A DNA stretch of 64,000 nucleotides from Dyella terrae (GTDB lineage: Bacteria; Pseudomonadota; Gammaproteobacteria; Xanthomonadales; Rhodanobacteraceae). The stretch is from contig NZ_CP089414.1 in the NCBI RefSeq assembly GCF_022394535.1, positions 2,356,001 to 2,420,000 of the forward strand, given 5' to 3'. The stretch's first letter is position 1; each line of letters starts with the position of its first letter. Below the pieces are notes generated by a model that worked only from the letters and a program-made list of their open reading frames with translations, was not told where the DNA came from and did not search any database. Made by a program: the position numbers and the translations under genes. Shown here one piece after another: positions 25,473-34,364 of this stretch.

Positions 25473-26396
25473 TCAGAGATCCTGATGATATTGCACGTAA
25501 GGCGTGCGCGACTGGTCGGGTTCCGGGCCTGTCGGCGTATTCACACCACCACTACCCGACGACCACAGGTTCTGCGCACCAATGCTCAGCGAGCCCTGCC
25601 ACGGCAAACGCCACGTCACGCCGAGATCGATGCTGTTCCAGCGGCGATCCGGGTTGTAGGCGGCGCCCGGGTTACCAGCTTCCGGCGCCATGCTTCGTCC
25701 CACGATACTGCCGCTCAGCGGACCGCTATCGACACCGAAACTCACTGCCTTCTGATCGAGCGTGTTGACGCCCAGCAGGTTGCCCGGAAGCAGACGTACA
25801 CGACCGACGCTGGCGCCCAGATCGATGCCGCTCTTGCCATCCAGCGCCAAGCGACCGCGTGCATTGATCTGCGTGCTGCTGTCAAAACCGGAAAGGCCGT
25901 TGACGCCCGGCAGGGCACCCGGCAACAGGCGCGGCAGTGTGACGGCGCCTTGGACATTGTCCGTACCCACGCTCAAGCCCAGCGAGTAACGACCATCGTT
26001 GTACGTCGCACCCACTTCGCTGCCGATGATGCGCGGCGCCTGGTTGTTCGCCCAGTTGTGCTCGCTCACGCCCACGTGCGCCTGCACATTGGGAGCAATG
26101 CCGTACTTGATATCGGTGGACTGCACCGTGGCCGAATCGACAGCCCTGAACTGCAACGGGGCGTCGGCACGCTGCGTGGACGTCAGTGTGCCACTGTTGG
26201 CCTGCAGCGCTAGCCAGCGACCATCGGCACCAAGCCAGAGCGGCACGCCATTGCTGGCGGCAGCCTGCAAGGCCTGGTCCGGCGCGGTCTGGGAGAGCAG
26301 ACGTCCTGCGGCGCTGTACGAATCATTGGCCGCAGTCTGCCCTGCCGCGACAAACGGCATGAGCAACAGTGGCAATGACAGGAACAAACGACGCAT
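25473..26396 (-). CDS. Secreted protein, possible outer-membrane beta structure, orphan
   Basis: 307 residues with a signal peptide (about 1-19, VAAGQ). The middle and C-terminal parts show alternating polar/hydrophobic strands (YNDGRYSLGLSVGTD, SIDLGVTWRLPW, SLSIGAQNLW) such as occur in outer-membrane beta-barrels, with a Ser/Gly-rich segment near the end. The last residues (YVQYHQDL) lack the terminal aromatic of classical barrel proteins. I recognise no named family. Monocistronic, converging on the DUF4097 operon at a shared terminator. Confidence 0.7.
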   Translation of the reverse strand: MRRLFLSLPLLLMPFVAAGQTAANDSYSAAGRLLSQTAPDQALQAAASNGVPLWLGADGRWLALQANSGTLTSTQRADAPLQFRAVDSATVQSTDIKYGIAPNVQAHVGVSEHNWANNQAPRIIGSEVGATYNDGRYSLGLSVGTDNVQGAVTLPRLLPGALPGVNGLSGFDSSTQINARGRLALDGKSGIDLGASVGRVRLLPGNLLGVNTLDQKAVSFGVDSGPLSGSIVGRSMAPEAGNPGAAYNPDRRWNSIDLGVTWRLPWQGSLSIGAQNLWSSGSGGVNTPTGPEPDQSRTPYVQYHQDL

Positions 26397-26661
26397 CTAC
26401 GCGAAAACCCCCGCGATACTTTTGGACGGGTAAAGAGTTCGCCCCCTCCCAGAGACGAGTTAGGGCTAACGATACCACATTTTACTTTTTACTAACACCA
26501 AGATTCCGGCTTTGTGAGCCAGTTCTAACAGGGCCCCCATCACATTTTTTTGACATCCAATGGCCAGTTAGGTTCCCTGTTCATCCGGCCAGCGACAAAG
26601 CTGAACAGAGGCGATATATAGTCCTCTCCTGTCGACAACGTACGGATTCGTCCTGCGACTG

Positions 26662-29559
26662 ATGACCTCGGTTCTTTCCAGTCAAATGCCCGCCCCTCCA
26701 GCGGACAGCGCTGTCGCTGCCCTTCATGCGGCAGTGGAGCGCCTTTTCCGCGCGGCCGATGCGGCCAGCGTGGCGGAAATCTGTGAGGCCATGCTGCGCG
26801 ACTTAGGTGTCGAGGGTCGCCTGCATTGGCGTCTTCTGGGAGATACGGAAGCACCCAACGAGGAATTCACCCAGCTCGACTTGGCGGAAGATCCACAAGG
26901 GCTGCGTTCGCTCGTTCTGGCCTTGCCGACCGGAACGATCTCGGACCCCATGAGAGAGGATCTCTCGTGGGTCGGCCGGCTGGTTGCCTGCCGTCTGCGG
27001 CAACTCGCCGAGACGTCGCGCCTTTACGAGGCCATTTCCCGCCTTGCCCTGGCCGAACGGCTGCAGCGTGCGCTCTACGCCATCGCTGATCAGGCCAGCG
27101 CAGAGCACAACATGACCGAGATGATGCACTCGCTGCATGCCATTCTCGGCAGCCTGATGTACGCGGAGAACTTCTACATCGCGTTGTACGACGCAGCCAC
27201 CGACACGGTGCGGTTTCCCTACTACGTCGACACGATGGACAAAGAACCGCCCTCGCCCGACGAAGCGGTGCCGCTGCAGGAAATGCGTTACAGCCTTACC
27301 TGGAATCTGCTGCAGACGGGCCAGGCGATCATGGGCTCGGTGGCCGAGCTGACCGAGCAGTTCAAGGGGCGCTTCGTGCTGATGGGCCCCGTCTGTGAGC
27401 ACTGGCTGGGCGTGCCCCTGCTGCGTGATGGCCGCGTAGTGGGCGGTATCGTGATGCAGAGCTATCGCGAGGACACGCACTACAGCGAGCACGATCGCGA
27501 ATTGCTCAGCTATGTCGCCAAGCACGTACAAACGGCGCTGGAGCGTCGCGAAGCGCACGAAGAACTCGAGCGCCGCGTATCCAGCCGCACGGCGGCCCTG
27601 CGCGAGGCCAACCGTGTCCTGCGCCAGCAGGTACTGCAACGCCAGCGCGGCGAGCGCCTGCAAGCCGCATTGTTCCGCATCGCCGAGCTGGCGAATGCCT
27701 CGGAAAGCATCGACAACTTTTATGCCGCCGTGCATCGCGTCATCGGTGGCCTGCTCTACGCGCGCAACTTCTACATTGCGCTGCTGGACGATGAGCAGAA
27801 GACCCTGAGCTTTCCCTACTCCGTGGACGAATTCGACACCGTCCGCCTGCCACGCGCACACGGCCGCGGTGTCACGGAGTATGTGCTGCGCCACGCCAAG
27901 CCTTTGCTGGCCGATCCGACGGAATTCGATCGGTTGGAGCAGATGAGCGAGATCACCCATCGTGGTTCCCGCTCGCTGTGCTGGCTGGGCGTACCGCTGA
28001 TCTGGGGCGACCGCGCCATGGGCGTGCTGGCGGTGCAGAGCTATTCGCCGGAACACACCTACGACGTGCGTGACCAGGAGCTGTTGACCTTCGTGGGCTA
28101 CCACGTCGCAAACGCTCTGCAGCGCAAGCACACCACCGAATCGCTGAAGCAGGCCTATGCAAGCCTGGAGCGCCGCGTCACCGAACGTACGCGCGCGCTG
28201 GCGCTGGCCAACCGCGACTTGCGCGAACAGATCGCCGAGCGCGAACGCGTCGAACGCCGCCTGAAATACGAAACGCTGCACGATTCGCTGACCGGCCTGC
28301 CCAACCGCACGCTGCTGCTGCAACGCCTGGAGCAGGCGCTGCAGCGCTATCACAGCGACGCGCAGGAGCTGTTCGCGGTGCTGTTCATTGACCTGGACCG
28401 GTTCAAAGTCATCAACGATTCTGTTGGCCATCTGGTCGGCGATGACCTGCTCTTCCAGGTAGGCGGGCGCATCCGGGCCTGCCTGAAAACCCGTGATGTG
28501 GTGGCGCGCCTGGGCGGCGACGAATTCGCCGTGCTGGCCGAGGGCATCACCGATCCGAAGATGGCGATGCTTATCGCCGAACGCATCATCGACGAGCTGC
28601 AGACGCCTTTCCGCCTCGGCGCCAAGGAGATCTTCACGTCGGCTTCGATCGGCATCGCCCTGCCCAGCCCGCATTACCAGCGCCCGGAAGAACTGCTCCG
28701 GGACGCTGACGCAGCGATGTACCGGGCCAAGGACGAGGGCCGTCACCGGGCAGCCGTGTTCGACGATCGCCTGCGCCGCGAAGCGCTGTCGCTGTTGGAG
28801 ATGGAGGGCGATCTCCGCCGCGCGCTGAGCCGCAACGAGTTCGTGCCGTTCTACCAGCCCATTGTGGCGCTGCAGACCGGCCGCACCGTGGGCTATGAAG
28901 CGCTGTTGCGTTGGCGCCACCCAGACCGTGGACTGTTAACGCCCGGCGACTTCCTCGCCGTGGCCGAGGAAAGCGGATGCTCAGAAAGCATCGACTGGCA
29001 GATCTTCGATCAGGTCTGCGCCCAGGCCGAAGCATTGGCCGGCAGCGACGGCTTCGTCAGCATCAATGTATCGGGCAGGCATTTCCGTTCGCTGGACCTG
29101 GACAAGCGCCTGCTCGACCTCATCGAGTCGCACCACTTGCCGCCGCGTTGCCTACGCATCGAAGTGACCGAACGCGCGCTGCTCGAAAACGCCATCCAGG
29201 TGAAGCGCATGCTCGACAACTTGCGCAGCCGCGGCGTGAGCATCGCGCTCGATGACTTCGGCACGGGCTATTCGTCCCTGAGCTACCTGCATCAGTACCC
29301 GATCGAGACGCTGAAGATCGATCGCTCGTTCATCGTGGAACTGCCGCGTGAAGGCGGCCATGGCGCTGCGGTTGTGCGCGCCATCCAGGCGCTCGCCAAT
29401 TCGCTACAGATGCAGGTGATCGCCGAAGGCATCGAGGACGAACACCAGCGCGAAGCACTGCTGCGCATTGGCTGCCGCTACGGCCAGGGCTTCCTGTTCG
29501 CCACGCCCAAGATGGCCGAGGTGTGGCTGCAACGCGAGCATCACTTCGCGTTGCCCTGA
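26662..29559 (+). CDS. GAF-GAF-GGDEF-EAL cyclic-di-GMP enzyme
   Basis: 965 residues, no membrane segment. Order: an N-terminal helical region (1-120), GAF 1 (about 145-290), a coiled coil (about 295-335), GAF 2 (about 340-490), a second coiled coil (495-530), GGDEF (about 535-695) with intact GGDEF at 618-622, and EAL (about 705-960) with EALLRW at 746, EVTERALLEN and DDFGTGYSSL. Both catalytic signatures are intact, so it could both make and break c-di-GMP. The two GAF halves resemble each other (LYARNFYIALLDD versus LMYAENFYIALYDA), suggesting an internal duplication. It is followed by a bidirectional terminator. Confidence 0.93.
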   Translation: MTSVLSSQMPAPPADSAVAALHAAVERLFRAADAASVAEICEAMLRDLGVEGRLHWRLLGDTEAPNEEFTQLDLAEDPQGLRSLVLALPTGTISDPMREDLSWVGRLVACRLRQLAETSRLYEAISRLALAERLQRALYAIADQASAEHNMTEMMHSLHAILGSLMYAENFYIALYDAATDTVRFPYYVDTMDKEPPSPDEAVPLQEMRYSLTWNLLQTGQAIMGSVAELTEQFKGRFVLMGPVCEHWLGVPLLRDGRVVGGIVMQSYREDTHYSEHDRELLSYVAKHVQTALERREAHEELERRVSSRTAALREANRVLRQQVLQRQRGERLQAALFRIAELANASESIDNFYAAVHRVIGGLLYARNFYIALLDDEQKTLSFPYSVDEFDTVRLPRAHGRGVTEYVLRHAKPLLADPTEFDRLEQMSEITHRGSRSLCWLGVPLIWGDRAMGVLAVQSYSPEHTYDVRDQELLTFVGYHVANALQRKHTTESLKQAYASLERRVTERTRALALANRDLREQIAERERVERRLKYETLHDSLTGLPNRTLLLQRLEQALQRYHSDAQELFAVLFIDLDRFKVINDSVGHLVGDDLLFQVGGRIRACLKTRDVVARLGGDEFAVLAEGITDPKMAMLIAERIIDELQTPFRLGAKEIFTSASIGIALPSPHYQRPEELLRDADAAMYRAKDEGRHRAAVFDDRLRREALSLLEMEGDLRRALSRNEFVPFYQPIVALQTGRTVGYEALLRWRHPDRGLLTPGDFLAVAEESGCSESIDWQIFDQVCAQAEALAGSDGFVSINVSGRHFRSLDLDKRLLDLIESHHLPPRCLRIEVTERALLENAIQVKRMLDNLRSRGVSIALDDFGTGYSSLSYLHQYPIETLKIDRSFIVELPREGGHGAAVVRAIQALANSLQMQVIAEGIEDEHQREALLRIGCRYGQGFLFATPKMAEVWLQREHHFALP

Positions 29560-29617
29560 GAGCTACCCAGCTACCACTCGGCTCATCATTCCGGCGCAGC
29601 CCTGAAAGATCGGCAAA

Positions 29618-29649
29618 AAAAAGCCGTCACCTCTCGGGGACGGCTTTTT
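29618..29649. terminator. Bidirectional terminator between the GGDEF-EAL gene and hslO
   Basis: A 6-bp GC core (29623-29628 with 29639-29644) extended by an A-run on the left and a T-run on the right, giving a stem of about 11 bp with a 10-base loop. It serves both convergent genes. Confidence 0.85.
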
Positions 29650-29663
29650 CTATCGCTTGAAAC

Positions 29664-30563
29664 TTATTGCGCTGTGTTCGGCGCCGTTGCCGCGGGGCTG
29701 ACGCTGAGCAGATGCTCGGCATCGATGCGGTCGAAGGTGTAACGCTGCGCGCAGAACTCGCAGATCACCTCGATCTCGCCCTCGCGCGCCTCCAGTGCAG
29801 CCTCCACTTCGTCGCGGCCCAGCGAGCGCAGCACCGCCTCGACACGATCACGCGTGCAGCTGCAGCCGAATGCCAGCGGGCGAGGCTCAAACAGGCGCAC
29901 GGATTCCTCGTGGTACAGGCGGTAGAGCAACTGTTCCGGCGATGTGGCCAGCAGCTCTTCCTGACCTAGCGTGGCGGTCAGGTGCTGGATGCGCGTCCAG
30001 GCGTCCTCGTCCTCCACGGCGTCGTGGCCGCCTTCGTCAGGCAGCCTCTGCAGCATCAGGCCCACCGCATGCTCGCCGTCGGCGGCAAGGACAATGCGCG
30101 CAGGAAGCTGTTCGGACTGGCCGAAATAATTCTCCAGCGCCGACGCGAGCTCCGGATGCTGCAGGTCGACCAGACCTTGGTAACGCTGCCCACGTTCGGC
30201 ATTGCCGATAGTGATCGCCATATAGGCGTCCGGCAGCACGGCGAGATCCAGGGTCGGCGGCAACGGATCATTCCACCGCGCCAGGCCACGCAACCGACCC
30301 TGATCAGTGCATTCGGCGAACAACAGTCGCAGCGGACCGCTGCTCTTGAGCTCCACAGAGAGGGCGCCATCAAGCTTGATATTTCCCGTCAGCAGCGCAC
30401 TGGCCGCCAGCGTCTGACCGAGCACAGACCGCAATGCAGCGGGATAGGCAGAGCGGCCGGCGACCTCGCGCCAGGCCGGCCCCAGACGAACGAGCACGCC
30501 ACGCACGCCGGCGCGCTCAAGCATGAAGCGATGCAGCACATCTTCGACAAGCACGGTTTCCAC
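29664..30563 (-). CDS. hslO: Hsp33 redox-regulated chaperone
   Basis: 299 residues, close to the E. coli protein (292). A cytosolic holdase activated by oxidation. The C-terminal zinc-binding redox switch is present as CSC (about residue 232) and CEFC (about residue 266), the CxC-x(n)-CxxC pattern in which disulfide formation unfolds the linker. The N-terminal core includes GNIKLDGALSVELKSSGPLRLL. It is divergent from mtgA. Confidence 0.95.
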   Translation of the reverse strand: METVLVEDVLHRFMLERAGVRGVLVRLGPAWREVAGRSAYPAALRSVLGQTLAASALLTGNIKLDGALSVELKSSGPLRLLFAECTDQGRLRGLARWNDPLPPTLDLAVLPDAYMAITIGNAERGQRYQGLVDLQHPELASALENYFGQSEQLPARIVLAADGEHAVGLMLQRLPDEGGHDAVEDEDAWTRIQHLTATLGQEELLATSPEQLLYRLYHEESVRLFEPRPLAFGCSCTRDRVEAVLRSLGRDEVEAALEAREGEIEVICEFCAQRYTFDRIDAEHLLSVSPAATAPNTAQ

Positions 30564-30693
30564 GAGATCGACCTCTCAAGAACAATTTGCTTACATGGGG
30601 GCGCCTGCATCCGGGCACAACGACGGCCAGGCCGCCTGACGGGGGAGGGAGTCGGGGCTCTTATACTGCCGCCAATCCTGTCACAGCGCCGCC

Positions 30694-31434
30694 ATGACCC
30701 CACGACGCCCCCTTGCCGTCCGCCTGCTCCGCCGCTTGCTTCTGCTCCTCCTGGCTTGGCTCGCGGTGAGCTGGCTGGCCGTATTGGTGCTGCGGTTTGT
30801 TCCGCCATGGACCTCCGCCGTGATGATGGAACGCCAGGTCGGCGCGCTCATCCATGGCGAGAACGACTTCCACCTGCGTCACCGCTGGGTGCCCTGGAGC
30901 GAAGTTTCGCCCTACGTACCGCTGGCCATGGTGGCTGGTGAGGACCAGAAATTCCCGTTCCACCACGGTTTCGACTTCGGTTCCATCCAGAACGCCGTCG
31001 ATGCGGCCGATGATGGTCGTCGCTTGCGCGGCGCCAGCACCATCAGCCAGCAGACCGCCAAGAATCTGTTCCTTTGGAACGGCCGCAGCTTCGTCCGCAA
31101 GGGGCTGGAGGCGTATTTCACGGTGCTGATCGAACTGACCTGGCCCAAGCAGCGCATCCTGGAGGTGTACATGAACATCGCTGAGCTAGGCGATGGCATC
31201 TACGGTGTGGGCGCGGCCAGTGATGCGTTCTTCCACGTAACACCGGCGCAACTCAGCGCGGCGCAAGCGGCACGGCTGGCAGCGGTGTTGCCCAGCCCGC
31301 GGCGCCTCCATGCCGACCACCCCTCAGCCTACGTGCAGGGCCGTGCCAACTGGATCCAACAGCAAATGGGGCAACTGGGCGGACCGGGCTATCTACAGAG
31401 TCGACAGCCACCACGCGACGCCCGTCGCCGATGA
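30694..31434 (+). CDS. mtgA: Monofunctional peptidoglycan glycosyltransferase
   Basis: 246 residues. An N-terminal signal anchor (about 10-35), then a GT51 transglycosylase domain with EDQKFPFHHGFD (catalytic Glu), RGASTISQQTAKNLFLW and the KQRILEVYMNIAELG motif. It polymerises lipid II glycan strands at the periplasmic face and lacks a transpeptidase domain. The stop overlaps a possible upstream start of the following glycosyltransferase gene. Confidence 0.95.
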   Translation: MTPRRPLAVRLLRRLLLLLLAWLAVSWLAVLVLRFVPPWTSAVMMERQVGALIHGENDFHLRHRWVPWSEVSPYVPLAMVAGEDQKFPFHHGFDFGSIQNAVDAADDGRRLRGASTISQQTAKNLFLWNGRSFVRKGLEAYFTVLIELTWPKQRILEVYMNIAELGDGIYGVGAASDAFFHVTPAQLSAAQAARLAAVLPSPRRLHADHPSAYVQGRANWIQQQMGQLGGPGYLQSRQPPRDARRR

Positions 31435-31502
31435 CACTCTCGCCCCCAGGGCAGACGTCCATTAGCATTCGCCGATTATCAGCGGAACCCCTCGCATCCA
31501 TC

Positions 31503-32441
31503 ATGCCTCGTCTTACCGTCGTCGTACCCGCTTATAACGAGGCCGCCGTGCTGGAGGCTTTCCACGCCCGGCTCAGCCACGTCCTCGATGAGCTTCCGTT
31601 GGACTGCGACATCCTCTACATCGACGACGGCAGCAGCGACACGACCTGGCAGTTGATCGAAGGCCTGGCGGCACGCGACGCACGCACCGGTGCACTCAAG
31701 CTGTCACGCAACTTCGGCAAGGAAGCTGCCCTGACCGCAGGCCTGGATCATGTCGAGGCCGACGCCGCCGTGGTGATCGATGCTGACCTTCAGGATCCAC
31801 CGGAACTGATTCCGGCCTTGATCGAGCGCTGGCGCGACGGCTTCGACGTGGTCTACGCGACACGCACCGCGCGCGAGGGAGAAACGAGCTTCAAGCGGTT
31901 CACCTCCGCCCTGTTCTACCGGAGCATGGAGCACGTGTCGGAGACTCGTGTCCCCCGCGACACCGGCGACTTCCGCCTGCTCTCGCGTCGTGCGCTAGAT
32001 GCCTTGCGCCAAGTGCGTGAGCGCCAGCGCTTCATGAAAGGCCTGTTCACCTGGATTGGCTACCGCCAGACCGCGGTCTACTACCTGCGCGAGCCGCGCC
32101 AGGCCGGCACCACCAAGTGGAATTATTGGCGCCTGCTGCAACTGGCCATCGAAGGCTTCACCTCGTTCTCCACCGCACCATTGCGGCTTGCCACCTGGAT
32201 TGGCGTGATGGCCTCGCTGCTGGCCTTCCTCTACGGCTCCTGGGTGTTCGGCAAAGCTCTGCTGCTTGGCGACCAGGTACACGGCTACCCGTCGCTGATG
32301 GTGGTGATCCTGTTCATGGGCGGCGTACAGATGCTCGCCCTGGGCGTGATCGGCGAATACCTTGGCCGCAACTACGCCGAGAGCAAGCAACGGCCGCTGT
32401 ACTTCATCGAGGAAAGGCGCACACCCCGCACGCGGCCTTGA
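31503..32441 (+). CDS. Family 2 glycosyltransferase, polyprenyl-phosphate type
   Basis: About 312 residues. GT2 domain with VVVPAYNEAAVLE, YIDDGSSDTTW and DADLQDPPE (DxD metal site), followed by two C-terminal membrane helices (about residues 232-255 and 265-290). This architecture is that of DPM1/GtrB-like enzymes that load a sugar on polyprenyl phosphate. ATG 31503 fits the family N terminus; an ATG at 31431 overlaps the mtgA stop (ATGA) and would add 24 atypical residues. Probably co-transcribed with mtgA. The sugar is unknown. Confidence 0.87.
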   Translation: MPRLTVVVPAYNEAAVLEAFHARLSHVLDELPLDCDILYIDDGSSDTTWQLIEGLAARDARTGALKLSRNFGKEAALTAGLDHVEADAAVVIDADLQDPPELIPALIERWRDGFDVVYATRTAREGETSFKRFTSALFYRSMEHVSETRVPRDTGDFRLLSRRALDALRQVRERQRFMKGLFTWIGYRQTAVYYLREPRQAGTTKWNYWRLLQLAIEGFTSFSTAPLRLATWIGVMASLLAFLYGSWVFGKALLLGDQVHGYPSLMVVILFMGGVQMLALGVIGEYLGRNYAESKQRPLYFIEERRTPRTRP

Positions 32442-32548
32442 ATCTGCGCCGCCAGTCGAGCGCTTCACGTCAGGTCAACACCGCTTCTACGCAGCAGCGC
32501 TAGACTGCACGCATGCGGCCCATCCGCGGCCTCGTGGGAGGTTGAAGC

Positions 32549-32977
32549 ATGCGACAGGTCAAGCATTTGCTGGAAGGCAAGGGCACCGACATTTTCAGCA
32601 TCGCACCGGACGCGCCCGTACTCGAAGCGATCAAGCACATGGCGGAGCGCCGCGTGGGCGCACTGCTGGTCATACGCGGCGAACGACTGGTCGGCATCGT
32701 TTCCGAGCGCGACTACGCCCGGAAGGTGATCCTGCAGGGGCGGTCCTCCGCGCAAACCGCTGTCTCTGAGATCATGAGCAGCCCCGCGCTCACCGTGGGC
32801 CCTGACACCGACGTATTCGATTGCATGCGCCTTTGCACCGACAGCCGTATCCGCCACCTACCGGTGGTCGTCGGCGAGCGAGTGGTCGGCGTGATCTCGA
32901 TCGGTGACTTGGTGAAGGAAGTGATCGACGCTCAGGCCGAGCAGATCGAACAGCTGCAGCGCTATATCACCAGCTGA
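32549..32977 (+). CDS. Tandem CBS-domain protein
   Basis: 142 residues composed of two CBS motifs (about 10-65 and 75-132), with the second containing RIRHLPVVVGERVVGVISIGDLV. Such stand-alone pairs bind adenosyl nucleotides and regulate partners. GGGAGG sits upstream of ATG 32549. The partner is unknown; it converges on the transporter gene two bases downstream of its stop. Confidence 0.88.
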   Translation: MRQVKHLLEGKGTDIFSIAPDAPVLEAIKHMAERRVGALLVIRGERLVGIVSERDYARKVILQGRSSAQTAVSEIMSSPALTVGPDTDVFDCMRLCTDSRIRHLPVVVGERVVGVISIGDLVKEVIDAQAEQIEQLQRYITS

Positions 32978-32979
32978 AG

Positions 32980-34239
32980 TCAGGCTTCGGCAGCCTTGGC
33001 CTGTTCCACCTGGCGCCCATCCGTCGGTTGCTCCGGCAGCAGATCGGGTGATCGGCCAGCGCGCGCCGCTACCCACGTAGCCAGCGCGGAAACGCCGGCA
33101 CCGATGCCGGCCATGCCCGTGGCGGCTACGCCCAGGGCTCCCAACAGGCTGACGCCACTGGTCACCAGGACGTCACCAAAACGCCAGATGGCGGTCTCCA
33201 CGAAGTTCTTGCCCTTGTAGCGAGTCTCGCGAGGCACGCGGGTATAGAGCGCGTCGACCGCCGGTTTAGTCATGCCATAGGCGAAGCCGCGCGACCCGAC
33301 CATCATGACTGCCAGCATCGGTGTCACCAGGCCGAACAGATTGACGTTGCCGATACCGAGCACAACCACAAACAACAGCAACGCAAGGTTGACCAGCGAC
33401 GGCACCACCAAGCCCCAGCCCGCGCCCTTGCGTATCAGCAGCCAGCGCGTAAGCGTCAGCTGCAACACAACGCCCAGCAGGTTCGTGGCGAGATCCAGGT
33501 CGTTGTAGAACGAAGTGCGTGCAATCCGATCGGGCAAATGGGCTTTCGTGTAGTCCGCCATCAACGCGTAGGCCAATGTCCCGATGCCGTCGCCCAGCAC
33601 CATAAGGATGGCCATGTAGCGCAGGAACGGGCGAGTCCACAACTCCTTCACGCCAGCCCACAACGAACCACCGATCGGTTCGTCGTTGCGCGTCTCCTCG
33701 CGGCAGTCATGTCGCGAGGACAGCACCCGCAGAAAGGCCAGTGCGACGAGCAGCGCCACTGCCGATACCACCAGCAACGCTGCCACACCGATCACCTGTA
33801 CGAGGGCCTTGGTTACCAGTGGCCCAAAGATCGCCCCAGCCATGCCGCCCAAGGCAATCAATGGAAAGACACGCCGTGCCTGCACGCTCTGGAAGATGTC
33901 CGCCATGAAGCTCCAGAACAGCGACACCACGAACAGGTTGAACACGCTGGCCCAGATGAAGAAGCTCACGCCGAGCTCGCGGGCACCGATGCGATCCTGC
34001 GCCATGAAAGCAGGCACGAAGGCCAGTAGACACAGGGCGAAGAAGCTGTAACTCCAGCTCAACAAGCGCTTACGCGGAAACCGTGACACGAGAGCGCCGA
34101 ATATCGGCGTCAGCAACAACATCACGGCGAAGGTGCTTGCGTAGAACAGCGGTAGCGACTGAGAGCCTACGGCACCGCTGAGCTGGTCTCGCACAGGTCG
34201 GATGATGTAATAGGCCGTCATCACGAAGAAGAAAGCCAC
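32980..34239 (-). CDS. NTP/NDP exchange-type (MFS-like) transporter, 5' end unclear
   Basis: 419 residues from GTG 34239, with about twelve hydrophobic segments. The N-terminal YYIIRPVRDQ and the charged RPVR motif after helix 1 are typical of the ATP/ADP-antiporter-like branch found in many free-living proteobacteria. The GTG start cuts into the first helix: the same frame stays open upstream to 34293 and encodes a plausible lead (NEGHASILSA) but no start codon. A GTG at 34297 would supply one if a C7 tract (34284-34290) had one base fewer. Function in free-living bacteria is not settled. The C terminus is a soluble tail. Confidence 0.78.
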   Translation of the reverse strand: MAFFFVMTAYYIIRPVRDQLSGAVGSQSLPLFYASTFAVMLLLTPIFGALVSRFPRKRLLSWSYSFFALCLLAFVPAFMAQDRIGARELGVSFFIWASVFNLFVVSLFWSFMADIFQSVQARRVFPLIALGGMAGAIFGPLVTKALVQVIGVAALLVVSAVALLVALAFLRVLSSRHDCREETRNDEPIGGSLWAGVKELWTRPFLRYMAILMVLGDGIGTLAYALMADYTKAHLPDRIARTSFYNDLDLATNLLGVVLQLTLTRWLLIRKGAGWGLVVPSLVNLALLLFVVVLGIGNVNLFGLVTPMLAVMMVGSRGFAYGMTKPAVDALYTRVPRETRYKGKNFVETAIWRFGDVLVTSGVSLLGALGVAATGMAGIGAGVSALATWVAARAGRSPDLLPEQPTDGRQVEQAKAAEA

Positions 34240-34364
34240 CGCAGAAAGGATCGATGCGTGGCCTTCGTTCGCTGCGGCAGGTCGGGGGGGTGTTCACCGG
34301 CGTTTCCAGCGTGGGTCCTGTACAGACTAGCATGCAGGTATGACGGCCAAGCGCAGGGGGCGGG

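Noticed and set aside
26803..28920. A 705-codon open frame on the minus strand opposite the GGDEF-EAL gene.
   Set aside because: Its product is His/Gln/Arg-rich without domains, while the opposite strand encodes clear GAF and GGDEF motifs; it is a high-GC shadow.
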